DNA of 64,000 nucleotides from Macrotis lagotis (GCF_037893015.1 NC_133666.1:157340498-157404497); one strand, 5' to 3'. Counted from the stretch's first letter, positions 37,330 through 50,306 are shown. The notes: a model not told the origin generated them from the sequence alone. Translations and numbers: made by a program.

Positions 37330-38045
37330 ATATATTCTTTAAAGAAACTGATATTACTTTTTTTCTTTGGATAGTACCACATCAGCTTAATTTGAGTCAG
37401 TCTTAATTATACTAGTGTATATTAAATGAATAATTTGAAATTTTAACTCCAGCTCGGACTGAACCATTCAACATGTTCTTAGACCATTATTCCTTTCTAT
37501 GAATAAGCTAGCCTGCAAAAGCTCACAGAAGGGAACCATTGGTGTTTTAAAATAGGTAGTAAAATTCTGTAGGCTAAATGTGAATATTCAGTTTTTAAGC
37601 TTAAGAGAAGAACTAGGAAGTGGCTTAATTATTCCTTAACTATATGACATAAGTTTGGTAAATTTTAGACTCTTAATGAGTGAAGTCTCCAAAATATAAA
37701 CTTCAAGCATGGGGCCAATATTTCAGAAAGATTTGAGATGAGGTAACTGGATGTCAGAATGAACATTCAATTGTTCATGTGCTCATGAATTTTCTACTAT
37801 TTTAGGGAGTATTGATGGAAAGAGTACTATTGGTACTCAAAATGGAAAAAGTGTCATTCTAAATTGGAAACGATGAATTGAACCTGCATGTATGAATAGA
37901 AAATAATTGGGTTGGAGGAATATTGGCTTTAGAGTTTGCTTTCATTTCTTCAATGGATATTAGAGATAAATACTGAGGAACTGCCAAAATTTCATGGCAT
38001 ATTTCTATTTTGAATATATGAAATTTCACACAACAGAAATTTAAT
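37330..38045. other. Unassigned stretch
   Basis: No recognisable feature. Confidence 0.4.
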
Positions 38046-38049
38046 AGAG

Positions 38050-38285
38050 TTGAGGACAATGCCATCTTCACAGCTCCTCAAGCACATAAACCAGGAGTTT
38101 GGAGTCATTCTGGATTCCTCAATAAGATATCTTTCAAATTGTTCTCTCTTCTGACATTGCCACCACTCTAGGGCAGATGCTCATCACCTTTCACCTGGAC
38201 TATTGCAATAGCCTGATGGCGAATCCACTTACCTCAGATCTCTTTCCATGTCAATCCATTCTTCACCTATGATTCTACTAATATT
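38050..38285 (+). mobile_element. L2 LINE fragment
   Basis: Sense L2 order: gagtttggagtcattctgga, ctcatcacctttcacctgga, ctattgcaatagcctgatgg. Confidence 0.6.
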
Positions 38286-38319
38286 GAATGAGCCTTTTCG
38301 CTCTTGGTTTTTACTAGAG

Positions 38320-38344
38320 GCATCAGCATCAGCATCAGCATCAT
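38320..38344. repeat. (CATCAG)n short repeat
   Basis: Four hexamer copies in unassigned DNA. Confidence 0.85.
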
Positions 38345-38616
38345 TAGCTCTTTCAAATTATCAACATTCTAATTAGTGTGGGAATGTTGCTTTGCATTAA
38401 ATAGTGAGAAAAGAAGAAACTGAAATCTGAAATACCTTTCCAATGGCACCTTTCATGAAAATCCCTAACTTCATCTCAAATTAACTATTTGACAGTGGAA
38501 TTGAAGTCAAGAAATTCTGGATATTCAACTTACTTCAAACATTACACTCACATGTTTGACTACTGCTATCCTCATTCAACCCCCTTGTCATGTTACTCCT
38601 TCCCAGAATTATTATT

Positions 38617-39141
38617 ATTATTATTTTGAATTATAAATTTTATTCCTAAATTTAAACACCATACATAAATAGAATTTCAGTACATAAATCATGCCCCATA
38701 AAAGAATTGCATATAAACTATAAGTTGTACTACACAACTCCTATAGATATAATTCTGTACTTTCATTTCAAAGCAGCTCTGCTTCTCAAGTTACTAACTG
38801 AATTTGTTTGGTGGAATTAAAATATTACATTAGACCTGGTTTCAGTTAACCTCCCTTACTATTTCCAAATGAAAAACAAAAGGGGACTGGGTGCGTGTAG
38901 TTGTAAAAAAATCAAAATTAATCCACATAATGGGTATGTATAAAAAACATTTGTTCCTATTTCTGTTGTGTGTCCATCCCCTTTGCCTGAGGGAAGATAA
39001 TTCCCTCTAAATTATTGTCAGATCTTCTGCCATCTTGATTGTTGTTCAATTGTATTCAACTCAAATTGTTTTTCCTTCAATGTTGTAGTTTCTTTAAATT
39101 CTGCTAGTTCTGCTTATTTCATCTTGCATCAGTTCAAACAG
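38617..39141 (-). mobile_element. L1 3' end, fused to U6 pseudogene
   Basis: On the minus strand, immediately after the U6 copy, the sequence reads gaactgatgcaagatgaaat, then aagcagaactag. This matches the L1 ORF2 C-terminus in the copies near 40070 and 62950. It then runs through a 3' UTR-like stretch to an AAT-repeat tail near 38617. It is in the same sense as the U6 copy, as expected for a chimera. Confidence 0.55.
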
Positions 39142-39245
39142 AAAAATGGAATGCTTTAAGAATTTGCATGTCATCCTTGTGCGGGGGCATGCTAACCTTT
39201 TCAGTATCATTCCAATTTCAGTATATGTGTTGCTTAAACTAGAAC
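39142..39245 (-). pseudogene. RNU6: U6 spliceosomal snRNA pseudogene
   Basis: On the minus strand this is a full-length, diverged U6 snRNA copy. Recognisable blocks in plus-strand order are aatttgcatgtcatccttg, gggggcatgctaacctt, gtatcattccaatttcagta and tatgtgttgc, against the U6 reverse complement. Several differences are CpG-to-TpG/CpA decay. The 5' GTGCTCGCTTCGG segment is badly worn. U6 is transcribed by RNA polymerase III and pairs with U4 and U2 in the spliceosome. No upstream TATA/PSE promoter is seen, and the 3' end joins L1 sequence directly, so this is a retrotransposed, inactive copy. Confidence 0.92.
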
Positions 39246-39512
39246 TCCATTCCATAATTATTAAAATAGCCTCCTGTTCCCTGTCTTGTCTGTTCCCTCT
39301 TCCATATATCCTGCATATAGCTGTCAAAATCCATTGTAGTCTCTGATTTGGGCAATTGAATTTGATATTGTACTAGTCCTAATCATTACTCTCTTGATGA
39401 AAAATTTTCAATGGAACCCTATTGCTACTGTGCTAAAATACAAACTCCTTTGCTTGGTATTTAAAGCTCCTAATAATAATGATGATGATGATGATGTTTG
39501 TCCTTCATTCTT

Positions 39513-42500
39513 TTTGTTTTGTTTATCCTTATTTCTTTTTATTGATATTTAATTTTTCCAAATACATGTAACAAATGTGTTTCAACATTCATTCATATGC
39601 AGAGGTTTATTTTATTTTTTTAATTTTAGAAAGGTTTTATTTGTTTTGAGTTTTACAATTTTTTGCCCAATCTTTTTTCCCTCCCCCCCCAAAGAAGGCA
39701 GTTTGTTAGTCTTTACATCATTCCCATAGTATGCATTGATATAAGTTGAATGTGATGAGAAAGAAATCATATCCTTAAGGAAGAAACATACAGTATGAGA
39801 TATAGCAGAATTGCATAATAAGACAATTTTTTAAAAAATTAAATTAAAGGGACATAGGGTTTGGTTTTTGTTCAAACTGCACAATTCTTTCTCAGGATAC
39901 AGATGGCATTCTCCATCACAGTTAACCCAAAATTGTGCCTGATTGTTGCCTTGTTGGTATGAGCAAGTCCATTATGGTTGATCATCACTCTCATGTTGCT
40001 GTTAGGGTGTACATTATTCTTCTGGTTCTGCTCATCTCACTCAGCATCAGTTCATGCAAGTCATTCCAGGCTTCCCTGAATTCCCATCCCTCTTGGTTTC
40101 TAATAGAACAATAATGTTCTGTCACATACATATACCACAGTTTGTCAAGCCATTCCCCAATTGATAGACATTCCCTCAGTTTCCATTTCTTTACCACTAC
40201 AAACAGAGCTGATATGAATATTTTTGTATAGGTGATTATTTTTACCCTTTTTCATAATCTCTTCATGGTATAGACACAGTAGTGGTATTGCTGGGTCAAA
40301 GGGTATGCACACTTTTGTTGTCTTTTGGGCATAATTCCAAATTGCTCTCTAGAAAGGTTGAATGAGTTCACAGCTCCCCACATCCTTCCAACATTGATCA
40401 TTGACCTTTCTGGTCATATTGTCCCGTCTGAGAGGTGTGAGGTGGTACCTAGAGATGTTTTAATTTGTTTTTCTCTGATAATTGGTGATTTAGAGCAATT
40501 TTTTAAATGACTGTGGATTGCTTTGATTTCCTCATCTGTAAATTGCCTTTACATATCCTTTGACCATTTGTCAATTGAGGAATGCCTTGTCTTTTTTTTT
40601 TTTAAATTGACTCAGTTCTCTGTATATTTTAGAGATGAGTCCTTTGTCAGAAACACTAGTTGTAAAAATTGTTTACCAATTTACTACATTTCTTTTGATC
40701 TTGGTTACAGTGGTTTTGTCTATGCAAAAGCTTTTTAATTTAATATAAGCAAAATTATTTAGTTTATTTTTAATGGTATTCTCTATCTCTTCCTTGGTCA
40801 TAAATTGCTTCCCTTTCCATAAATCTGACAGGTAAACTATTCCTTGATCTTCTAGTTTGTTTATAATATTGCTTATTATGTCTAGATCCTATATCTATTC
40901 TGATCTTATCTTGGTATAGGTTGTGAGATGTTGATCTAATCTAAATTTCTTCCATACTAACTTCCAATTTTCCCAACAGTTTTTATCAAAGAGAAAGTTT
41001 TTTATCCCAATAGCTGGAATCTTTGGGTTTATCAAACAGCAATTATTATAATAATTTCCTGCTATTGCACCTAGTCTATTCCACTGATTCACCATTCTGT
41101 TTCTTAGCCAATACTAGACAGTTTTGATGCCTGATGTTTTATAATAAAATTTTCAATCTGGTAGGGCTAAGCCACCTTCTTTTGCACTTTTTTTCTATTA
41201 AATCTCTGGAGATTATAGACTTTTTATTTCTCCATATGAATTTGCTTACAATTTTTTCTAACTCATTTAAATATTTTTATTTGAATTTTGATTGGTAGGG
41301 CACTAAACAGGTTGTTTAATTTTGGTAGAATTGTCATTTTTTATTCTATTTGCTCAGCCTATCTGTGAGCAGTTGATATTTTCCCAGTTATTTAAGTCAG
41401 ATTTTATTTGTGTGAGAAGTGTTTCATAATTCTTTTCAAAAAGTTTCTGAGTCTGCCTTGACAGGTAGACTCCCAGGTATTCTTTATTGTCTGAAGTTAC
41501 TTTGAATGGGATTTCTCATTCTAGCTCTTTCTGCTGTATCTTGCTAGTCATATATAGAAATGTTGAGGATTTATGAGGGTTTAGTTTATATCCTGTGACT
41601 TTGCTAAAGTTGCTAATTATTTCTAATAGTTTTTTAGATGAGTTTTTGGGGTTCTCTAGGTATACCATCATGTCATCTGCAAAGAGTTAAGAGTTTTGCC
41701 TCTTCCTTCCATATTCTAATTCCTTCAATTTCTTTTTCTTCTCTAATTGCTGAAATTAACATTTCTAATATGATATTGAATAGTAGTGGTGATAGTGGGC
41801 ATCCTTGTTTCACCCCTGATCTTATTGGGAATGCCTCTAGCCTATCCCATTGCATCTAATGCTTGTTGATGGTTTCAGATAGATACTGTTTATTATTCTA
41901 AGGAACAATTCATTTATTCTTGTGATCTCTAGTGTTTTTAGTAGGAATGGGTGTGGTATTTTGTCAAAAGCTTTTTCAGCATCGATTGATATAAACATGA
42001 TTTCTGATAGATTTGCCATTGATATAATTAATTATACTAACAGTTTCCCTAATACTGAACCAACCCTGCATTCCTGGGATAAATCCCACTTGGTCATAAT
42101 GTATTATCCTAGTGATAACTTGTAGTCATTTTGCTAAAATTTTATTTAAGATTTTTGCATGTATATTCATCAGGGAGATAGGTCTATAATTTTCTTTCTC
42201 TGTTTTGACTCTTCCTGATTTAGGTATCAGAACCATATTGGTGTCATAGAAAGAGTTAGGCAGAGTTCCATCTTCACCTATTTTTCCAAAGAGTTTATAT
42301 AGCATTGGAACCAATTGTTCCTTAAATATTGATAGAATTCACTTGTGAATCCATCTGGCCCTGGAGAGTTTTTCTTAGGGAGTTCAATAAGGGCTTGTTG
42401 AATTTCTTTCTTTGAGATAGGGTGATTTAGGTATTTAATTTCCTCTTCGTTTAACCTGGGCAACTTATATTTTTGTAAATATTCTTCCATTTCACTTAGA

Positions 42501-44889
42501 TTATTGAATTTATTGGCATAGAGTTGGGTAAAATAATTCTGAATTATTACTTTAGTTTCCACCTCATTGATGGTGAGTTCACCTTTTTTCATTTATGATA
42601 CTAACAATTTGGTTTTCTTCTTTTTTGTTTAACCAAATTGACCAGAGGTTTTTCAATTTTATTGATTTTTTCATAAAACCAGCTCTTGGTTTTATTAGTT
42701 CAATAGTTTTCTTGCTTTTGATTTTATTAATTTCTCCTTTAATTTTTAGAATTTCTAATTTGGTATTTAATTGAGGGCTTTTAATTTGTTCTTTCTCTTA
42801 TTTTTTAGTTGCATATTTAGTTCATTGATTTCTTCTTTCTCTAATTTATCCATATGAGCATTTAAAGATATAATACATCCCCTGATGGCCACCTTGAGTG
42901 TATCCCAGAGATTTTTGTCTATGATAAAATAATTAATTCTTTCTATAATTTCTTGTTTGATCCACTCATTCTTTAAAATGAGGTTATTCAGTTTCCAATG
43001 AGTTTTGGTTCTCTATCTCCCTGGCCCAATATTGCATGTGATTTTTATTGCATTGTGATCTGAGAAAGATGTATTCACTATTTCTGCCTTTCTTCAATTG
43101 ATTATTAGGTTTTTATGCCCTAGTACATGGTCAATTTTTGTGTAAGTGCCATGTACTGCAGTAAAGAAAGTATATTCCTTTCTATCCCTATTCAATTTCC
43201 TCCATAGATCTATCATATCTAGGTTTTCTAACAACCTATTTACCTCCTAACTTCCTTCATGTTTATTTTATAGTTAGATTTATCTAAGTCTGAGAGTGGG
43301 AGGTTGAGGTCTCCCACTAGTAGAGTTTTACTGTCTATGTCTTCCTGTAACTCCTTCAGCTTCTCCTCTAAGAATTTTGAATGCTATACCATTGAGTGCA
43401 TACATATTTAGTATTGAAATCAATTTATTGTCTATGGTACCTTTTAGGAGGATGTAGTTTCATTGCTTATGTCTTTTAATGCTATCTTTTTTTTTTTTGC
43501 AGTTGCTAAGGATTGCTACCCCTGCTTTTTTTCACTTCAGCTGAAGCAAAATATATTTTGCTCCAACCTTTGACCTTTACTCTATATGTATCTCTCTACT
43601 TCAGATGAGTTTTTTGTAAGCAGCATCTTGTAAAATTCTGGTTTTTAATCCAATCTATTAGCTTATGTTTTAAGGGAGAGTTCATCTCATTCACATTCAA
43701 AGTTACAATTACTAACTCTTTATTGCCTTCTTCCTTCTGTTTGTATTTCCCTGTTTTTCCCTTATCCAAGTTCCCCATTGTTTGTTTCTGAATTCCACCA
43801 CCTTCATTATGTTTGTCCTCCTATATCCAACCCCTCTCCTCCCTTTTCCCCCTTTCCCTTTGCCCCTTCTTCCTTCCCTTCCTTCTGTTGACTCCCCCTT
43901 TTCTCCCCACCTCCCCTTTACCCCTTTTAGCACTTTAAAGGTAAAATAAGTTTCTTAATTTAACTGAGTATGTATATGTGAGCTTTAAGCCAATCTGATG
44001 AGAGTAAAATTCAGGCAGTTTTCACCTCCTCCCTTCTTTCTTTCTATTGCAATAATTCCTTTGTACCTCTTAATGTAATGAGATTTACCGTCAGTCCCCT
44101 CCATCCTCTCATCTCTTTAGTGTCCTCCGTTTTAAGGAGGTATTATTTTTAAATCATTCTATCTGAGTCACATAAAGGTCATGAGTGCCCATCACTTCTG
44201 GATGTTCTCTCTACTAGAATTACAATTATTGAGAGTTATTGGAGTCTTTCTCCCAGATAAGGATATATCCAGTTTCATCTTATTGGAAAACAGTTTCTCA
44301 AATAAGTCATGTGCATCCATCTCTTCTAGATAATTAAATTCTCTCTAATAGAATTACAATTCTCAAGGGTTGTTAAAGTCTTTCTTCCAGGTAGGGATAT
44401 TGCCAGTTTCATCTTATTTGATAACAGTCTCCCCCCTTTTTTTAATCTTACTTTTTCACATGTCTCTTGAGTCTCCTGATTGAAGTCTAGTTTTCTATTA
44501 AGCTCTTTTAAGGTCTTTTCATCAGGAAAAGTTGGAAGTCTCCTATTTCTTTAAATGTCCATCTTTTGCCCTGGAAGAGAAGGCTCAATTTTGTGGCATA
44601 TTGGATTCTTGGCTGCATTCCAAGCTCCCTTGCTTTTCAGAATATTGCATTCCAGGCCATTTGATCCCTTAATGTTGATCTTGTCAGGTCCTGTGTAATC
44701 CTTACTGTGGCTCCTTGGTATTTAAATTGTTTCTTTCTGGCTGCTTGCAGGATTTTCTCTTTTATCTGATAGTTCTGGAATTTGGCTACAATCTTTCTTG
44801 GCATTTTAATTTTGGGTTCTCTTTCCAGAGGGGATTGATGTATTTTTTCATTAATTATTTTTCCCTCTGGTTTCATCATATCAGTGCAG
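39513..44889 (-). mobile_element. L1 LINE, 5'-truncated, inserted in a SINE
   Basis: 5.4 kb of antisense L1 with an exact 15-bp target duplication ttgtccttcattctt (39498-39512 and 44890-44904). The 3' UTR is at 39513-39960. ORF2 runs back to about 43740, where the endonuclease start reads ELVIVTLNVNEMNSP. The usual LQETH at the catalytic glutamate is LQKTH here. The RT motif SIDAEKAFDK is at about 41990, and FADD codons survive at 41672-41683 but out of frame with the flanking RT frame. The ORF1 C-terminus is cut at 44889. Inactive, but the longest RT-containing reference copy in the window. Confidence 0.93.
44178..44432. repeat. Diverged 128-bp tandem duplication in L1 inter-ORF region
   Basis: Two copies begin at gtcatgagtgcc (44178) and gtcatgtgcatc (44306). 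Both contain tagaattacaatt, ggatat and ccagtttcatcttatt in the same order. Confidence 0.75.
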
Positions 44890-45685
44890 TTGTCCTTCAT
44901 TCTTGAGGAAAGCCATGACAAGGGAGAGGATGCCTTGACAAGCACATGAATTGGATTTGAGTGAGGGGGGTTCTTTTACTAAATCATCAGCCTCACTTTC
45001 TAATCTAAAGTCATCTGGGTCCAGTGACTGGATATGAATCAGGACAATGGAGTTCTCCTTGGATGTTAGGGAATCAGAGTTAAGTGATTTGCCCAAGGTC
45101 ACACAGCTAGTAAGAGACAAGTGCCTTAGGTGGGATTTGAGCTCCAGTCCTCCTGACTCCAAGGCCAGTGCTTGAGGCACTGCACCCTCTAGCTTCCTTT
45201 GAAGCTCCTAATAATCTGGCTCCATCATACCTTTCCAGGATTAGGCACACTTCAATGTCTTCTTACACTCCATATTCCAGTCAAACAAACCTATTAGTTG
45301 TTCCTTTTGCATAGTATTTCATATTCTGTCTTGATGTCTTTGCATACCATCCCCACCCTAGCACCCTCCACCCCCATGTCTTTAATGCATTCCCTTCTTA
45401 CTTCTGTCTCTTAGAATCTTTGGCTTTATTCAAAGCCCTGCATTAGGTGCTCCCTCCCACAGGAGGCTTCTGATCCTCCTATCTACCAGATTCCCCAACA
45501 TCCCAATTTTCTTCACACTTAGCATACAATTTCTCTTTACTTTTCTATGTACATATTATTTTCTGTGATAAGATATAAGTCCTTTGAGGCCAGGGACAAA
45601 TCTATGTTAGATTTTATATGCTTACATAATAATACCATACCTGGTAGATATTAATAAGTATTCGTTAAATGATTAATTGATTTGT

Positions 45686-45780
45686 GACTCAGCTCTGTAA
45701 GCTTCAATTTTTCTCAACTGTAAAATGAAAATAAAAATGACATTACCTCAAAAAACATTTTAAGAAACAAATGAAATTAT
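45686..45780 (+). mobile_element. MIR-like fragment
   Basis: tgactcagctctgtaagctt, ctcaactgtaaaatgaaaat, gacattacctc: sense MIR 3' half directly after the L2 end. Confidence 0.5.
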
Positions 45781-45783
45781 ACA

Positions 45784-45785
45784 TA

Positions 45786-45825
<40 letters not shown>

Positions 45826-45830
45826 TGTAT
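45784..45830. repeat. (TG)/(TA)n microsatellite
   Basis: A short TG run then about 15 TA units. Confidence 0.9.
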
Positions 45831-46890
45831 ATGCCTACTATTCAGCATCTTTAGAAAAGAATAAAATGGTATGATTGTGAATTATCTTAGTTCTCATATA
45901 TGTAAGTATATGGATTTTGAAGTATAGGTTGCAATATTTTTATTTTGTTTATCCTAATTTGAAAAAGTCAGAGACTAATTCATTGGATAATTAATAGTTT
46001 CACTGAGGGTTAACAACAGCTAATTTTTCATGGTTCCTAAATATTTTCCTGTTTTCTAAATAATTATTAAAATAATGAAACATTTCTTCTATTTTGTCAA
46101 AGACTTTAACCACTTGAGGAAGGAAGAGAAGATTAATATTTTTGCGTCTGGTAAATTTCTGAACTATCTTTCAGACTTTGAGATAAGAAGACTTGTTTTT
46201 AGTTTGTAGTCATCTCATGATATATTGTTATCCATTGCTACCTCCTGTTGGTAGGGGACTGTGTATATTTAAATGCATAAATGAATACCTCCCAGTGATA
46301 GTGCTCAAAAGCTTTGGAAACATGTAGAGATGATAATTTAAACTGAATACAGATATAACTTACACATGTCATATTATATTCACTGTAGCTAAAAGGACAA
46401 TGAAAAGGAAAGCCTCTCTTAACAGTTTAATTCTCCCACAGCTGATTGAGGGATCTTTTAAAAAAGGGAATATGTGAGACAGAGATCATTTGAATCCTTT
46501 CATATTCTCTTCTCCCAGATCAATCACTGTGGTAATGGCTTATTGTCACAGATGATGGAGATATTGAGGTGATACCTTTATGAAATCTGAATTTTCTTTG
46601 TGATTTAATCAGAAGGGACATTTTGATTGGGCTAAAAATTGGCCATATCTCCTGGGAGCATGAAGTAACTAGGTCCTGAAGGCAGCCAACAGTAGTTTTA
46701 GGTTTAAAGTAGAAGACAAAGAATCAGATAAAAAAAAATAAAATTCTTTAGCTTTTAGTGGATGGAGGGAGGAATGGATTTTCTCCCCCCTTCCTCCCAT
46801 TACCCTTATTTAGTCAGGACATCCAGTAACATAACTACATACCCAAAAGGAGACATGCATTGATTTAGATTGTCAGTTCCAGAGAGTTTG
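45831..46890. other. Unassigned stretch
   Basis: About 1 kb of AT-rich sequence with no recognisable feature. Confidence 0.4.
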
Positions 46891-46899
46891 AGGCATAGT

Positions 46900-49775
46900 T
46901 TAGGAAGCAGAGACACCCACTCTAGACAGATATAGAAAGTAAGTCACTAAAAGATAGAAATAGCTTCTGTTTCTATTTCTACACAAGATATGGGAACAGA
47001 GAGAAGAAAAGATAACTGACTATGAAGCCAAGAAAAAGTTAGCCAGGACTTCAAGTTGAAATTGCCATCTGAAAAGTCAAGTATTCCCACATTTGTTCCA
47101 GTGATCATCAAGAAAGATCACTGTATTGAACAATGATCCAAAACTCCAAAGAGAACATCTGTATGCTCCTGTAGTCAACTCAAGACTGTCCCAAAAGATA
47201 GCCAAAAGTTAGAATGAGCCTTTACAGAAAATCCATCTAAAGGTTAAGTAAATAGCACTTTGATTAAGTAAAGATCACAAGGAAGAGGAAATAACTCTCT
47301 GTGGTCCCCTCTTTGGGTAGCTATAGAAGAGCACTCCATGTTTAGAACAGGAAGACCAGATATACTGAAGATTGTCAATGCTCTGTTAGTCTAAAACAAG
47401 GAAAGTAGAAGCTTTTGATACATAAGGATACTAAGGTCAGAAGGAAATAGGATCTGACTATACTATCAAAGAGATAGGTTGAAGTAGTGAGGTTCTTGCC
47501 AGGTTCTTGCAAAAAGTCTCAAATCAGGAACAGAAGATGAAGGTATGAATAAAAAAGAAGAAAATGCTAAAACCAGGAATGAGCATTATGGATTAGATCA
47601 TATGAAGGAGGAAAACGCAGAAAAGAGAAATGTCACAAGTAGAAGCAAAGCTTCAGATTAAAAAATGACTTGATTAAAGAATTATAAATATACTTTAAAG
47701 AAATGAAATGAGACAAAATGCAACTATAAATAAAATAAGAACTCCAAAAGAAATAATTAGGTGGATAATAACCTGCTTGAACCAGAAGGTTCTAACATTA
47801 ACCCAAGTAAAAGATCCCCGAAAGTCAGAATGAACTAAACAAAACTCTATGAATGTATGAAACAATGAAACAGAGCAAAGTCCAAATACTAAAAAAGAAG
47901 AAAAAATAAGTTTTCTATCATAAAAAAATGCATTCCATGACAAATAAGGTAAGGAGAATTAATTAATCATTAGACTCCCTATAAAAAAAACTAAAAGAAT
48001 AATAATGGCCTGATACCAAGTTTCAGAAAATCATAATTGAAAAGTATTCAAATTTACTAATCAGAGGAAAAAAATGAAAAGAGAAAATATACTGGTCAGC
48101 TTATGAAAAAGAAACCTCACAATGAAACTTCCCAGAAATGTCATAACCAAGATCACATATACTAAGAAACTGAAATAAGCTGAATGATGATGAAATGCAA
48201 GCAATCCAATATAGGAAGAAAAAAATAAACATCCCTACACAATACTAAAGCCTTTAAAGATCATATAGGGAATTATACAAGAACACAGGGGTATTTGAGA
48301 TTATGAGAGGAGAAATAGGGAAAGAAAAATATAATATATTAGAAAAGAGATGAGGAACAAGGAGATGAATTATTATTTCTCACAATCAAGATGCTATAAA
48401 ATGGAGGAAGAGTCAAAGGGAGATGAACTTGATTCAGTTTAATTGGCACTGGAGAATGACACTAGGACACACACATATACACAGAGTTTGGAGTATTGCT
48501 ATAGTAAACTCAACAGAGAAGGATAATGAAAAAGGAAGGCAGAGTCATGAAGGAAATTGTCACAAATAAAATGTACTTTAACTTCAGAGAGTGGATTATA
48601 AAGTTAAAAAGAAAAAATAAAGAGGAGCTTTTGGGCAAAGGGAAAGGGAAAAGAAGAGTTAAAGTATATCTCTTCAGTTGCTGCTCTTTAGTATAAATTG
48701 AACTTATTTCTTTTATAAAGAAGTGAGTCAGGGTTGAAGTGACAAATTGGGAATATGAGAAAGAAAAGGTACAAGTTGACATTAAAAATCATGAATTAAC
48801 TCACAAAACAGAAGACAATAGCAGTATTGTTTACCAGAATTATTTAAAATATGGACTCAGAATTAAAATGAGGACTCCTAGCATAATTTATTATTCTTTA
48901 GAGGAAGGGCAAAAAAGGGTAGGGGGTAGTATTCATGATATCTGAGGAAAACTTTTAAAGAGATTAACAAAAACTATATTAGACTTGAATTAGTCATAAA
49001 CAATGAAATATCAATGCTATATATAATATCAACATTTTTATGTGCAAAAAGAGCAAAGTAAGTACTTAAAGGCAAAGTTAATGAAATTGTAGGGAGAAAT
49101 AAGAGAATAAAATCGCAAAAGATGTGTGCTTCTTTCAAAACCAGATTAATCTAACCAAAAGATTACATAATAAAGAAAGAACCTGCATAGGACTTTAAAA
49201 AAAAAGATATGAGATCATCTCTAACTTTTACTGACAGTTACCTGAAAATGATATACTTTTTTAAACTGTGTATTGCTTAGAAATAAATACTGACCTTATG
49301 CTAGGGTATTAAATCTTCAAAAACAAATATAGAAAAGGCAGAAATATTCAACACATTATTTACAAAACAATAAAAGTTAAAAATAAATAAAGTACCTTAC
49401 AGGAAAGGATTTAAATTTAAATAGGAGGTAAACAATTTAGTCTTAGATAACAAGTGGGTCAATGAATGTAATCAAAACAATAGAGAATTTTATCCAAGAA
49501 AATGATAATGAAATAACATGCCAAAAGTTTTGAGAAGCCTAGCAGCCCTGAAAGACACAATTATATCTTTCTGTCTCTTATTTTATTTTTCTCAATTATG
49601 TCTAAAAATTTAATATTTGTTTCTTAAATGATAAATATAAATATATATATATAAATACATTCATCAGCAAAAGAGAAAAAGAACAGATTAATGAAATTGG
49701 CATGCAACTAAAATAACAGAAAAATAACACTAGAAAATTTAAAAAAATAAAATGAAATTCAGAAAATCATCTCTT
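46900..49775 (+). mobile_element. Old L1 LINE, 5' half
   Basis: Strongly A-rich sense strand. The 47500-48320 part has the coiled-coil-rich composition of ORF1. At 48780-49060 the translation approaches the L1 endonuclease region (NNEISMLYIISTF against NEEISILNIYAPN). At 49320-49510 it matches the linker (aaaggcagaaatattcaaca, then tttatccaagaaaatgataa). The segment at 49660-49770 equals the MNKREKEQINEIGMQLK block. There is roughly 100 bp of unmatched sequence at 49550-49655. It is old and 3'-truncated. Confidence 0.6.
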
Positions 49776-49961
49776 ACTCTCTTTTTCATGGTTTACTATC
49801 TCTCCTATCTTCTGCACCTTTGCTCATATTTTGCCTGGAATAAATTGATTTCCTATCATGTCTCATAATTTTTCTTTTCCTGTGAGATCCAAATCCAAAA
49901 AGCTTTCACAGATTTATCTAGGTGAAACCTCTCCTTATATTGGCATTTCATTTCTATTTTT

Positions 49962-50124
49962 CCTCCCTCCCTCCCTCCCTCCCTCCCTCCCTCTCCCCCT
50001 TCCTCCTTCTCTCCTTTCCTTCCTTCTTCTTTCCTTACCTCCTTCCTTCCTTCCTTCCTTCCTTCCTTCCTTCCTTCCTTCCTTCCTTCCTTCCTTCCTT
50101 CCTTCCTTCCTTCCTTCCTTCTTT
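49962..50124. repeat. (CCTC)n and (CCTT)n tetranucleotide repeats
   Basis: CCTC copies at 49962-49993, a mixed pyrimidine stretch, then about 21 uninterrupted CCTT copies at 50039-50124. The high purity implies a recent expansion. Confidence 0.95.
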
Positions 50125-50306
50125 CCCCAGTATACCCATACCCACAAGTGCATCAAAGAGAGTTTTCTAACATTTTTACATTTAATAAATTGTAAATTTC
50201 TTTTGAGTAATTGAGTAAATACAATTTATATTTATCTTCATGTTGCCATCACACAGACTTACACATAATAGCTGATTAATGGATTTGAATTTAGCTTTGT
50301 TTATTT

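Larger units (their letters stand above)
39478..45197 (-). mobile_element. Long-bodied tRNA-derived SINE, split by L1
   Basis: The SINE occupies 39478-39512 and 44905-45197. It has a tRNA-like end (ccctctagcttcc) at right, a CORE-like block (gcccaaggtcacacagctag), a unique body (ccatgacaagggagaggatg ... tcatctgggtccagtgac) and a GAT/AAT-repeat tail at left. Its insertion into L2 duplicated an 18-bp site, tttaaagctcctaataat, at 39460-39477, and 45198-45215 with one mismatch. Confidence 0.85.
39246..45685 (+). mobile_element. L2 LINE 3' half, interrupted by SINE and L1
   Basis: L2 sequence at 39246-39477 (atagcctcctgttccctgtc, aaaattttcaatggaaccct, tgctaaaatacaaactcctt) continues at 45216 with ctggctccatcataccttt. 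It ends near 45685 with gtagatattaataagtattc, the L2 3' end. Everything between (39478-45197) is inserted material with its own target duplications. Confidence 0.8.

Noticed and set aside
39142-39245. Functional U6 gene
   Set aside because: Widespread substitutions including the 5' end, no upstream Pol III type-3 promoter, and direct fusion to L1 sequence.
50039-50124. Possible CRISPR-like or satellite array
   Set aside because: It is a uniform tetranucleotide microsatellite with no spacers, in a vertebrate genome.
49858-50214. 118-codon Pro/Ser/Leu-rich frame and its antisense Lys/Glu/Gly/Arg-rich frame
   Set aside because: Pure translation of CCTC and CCTT repeats.
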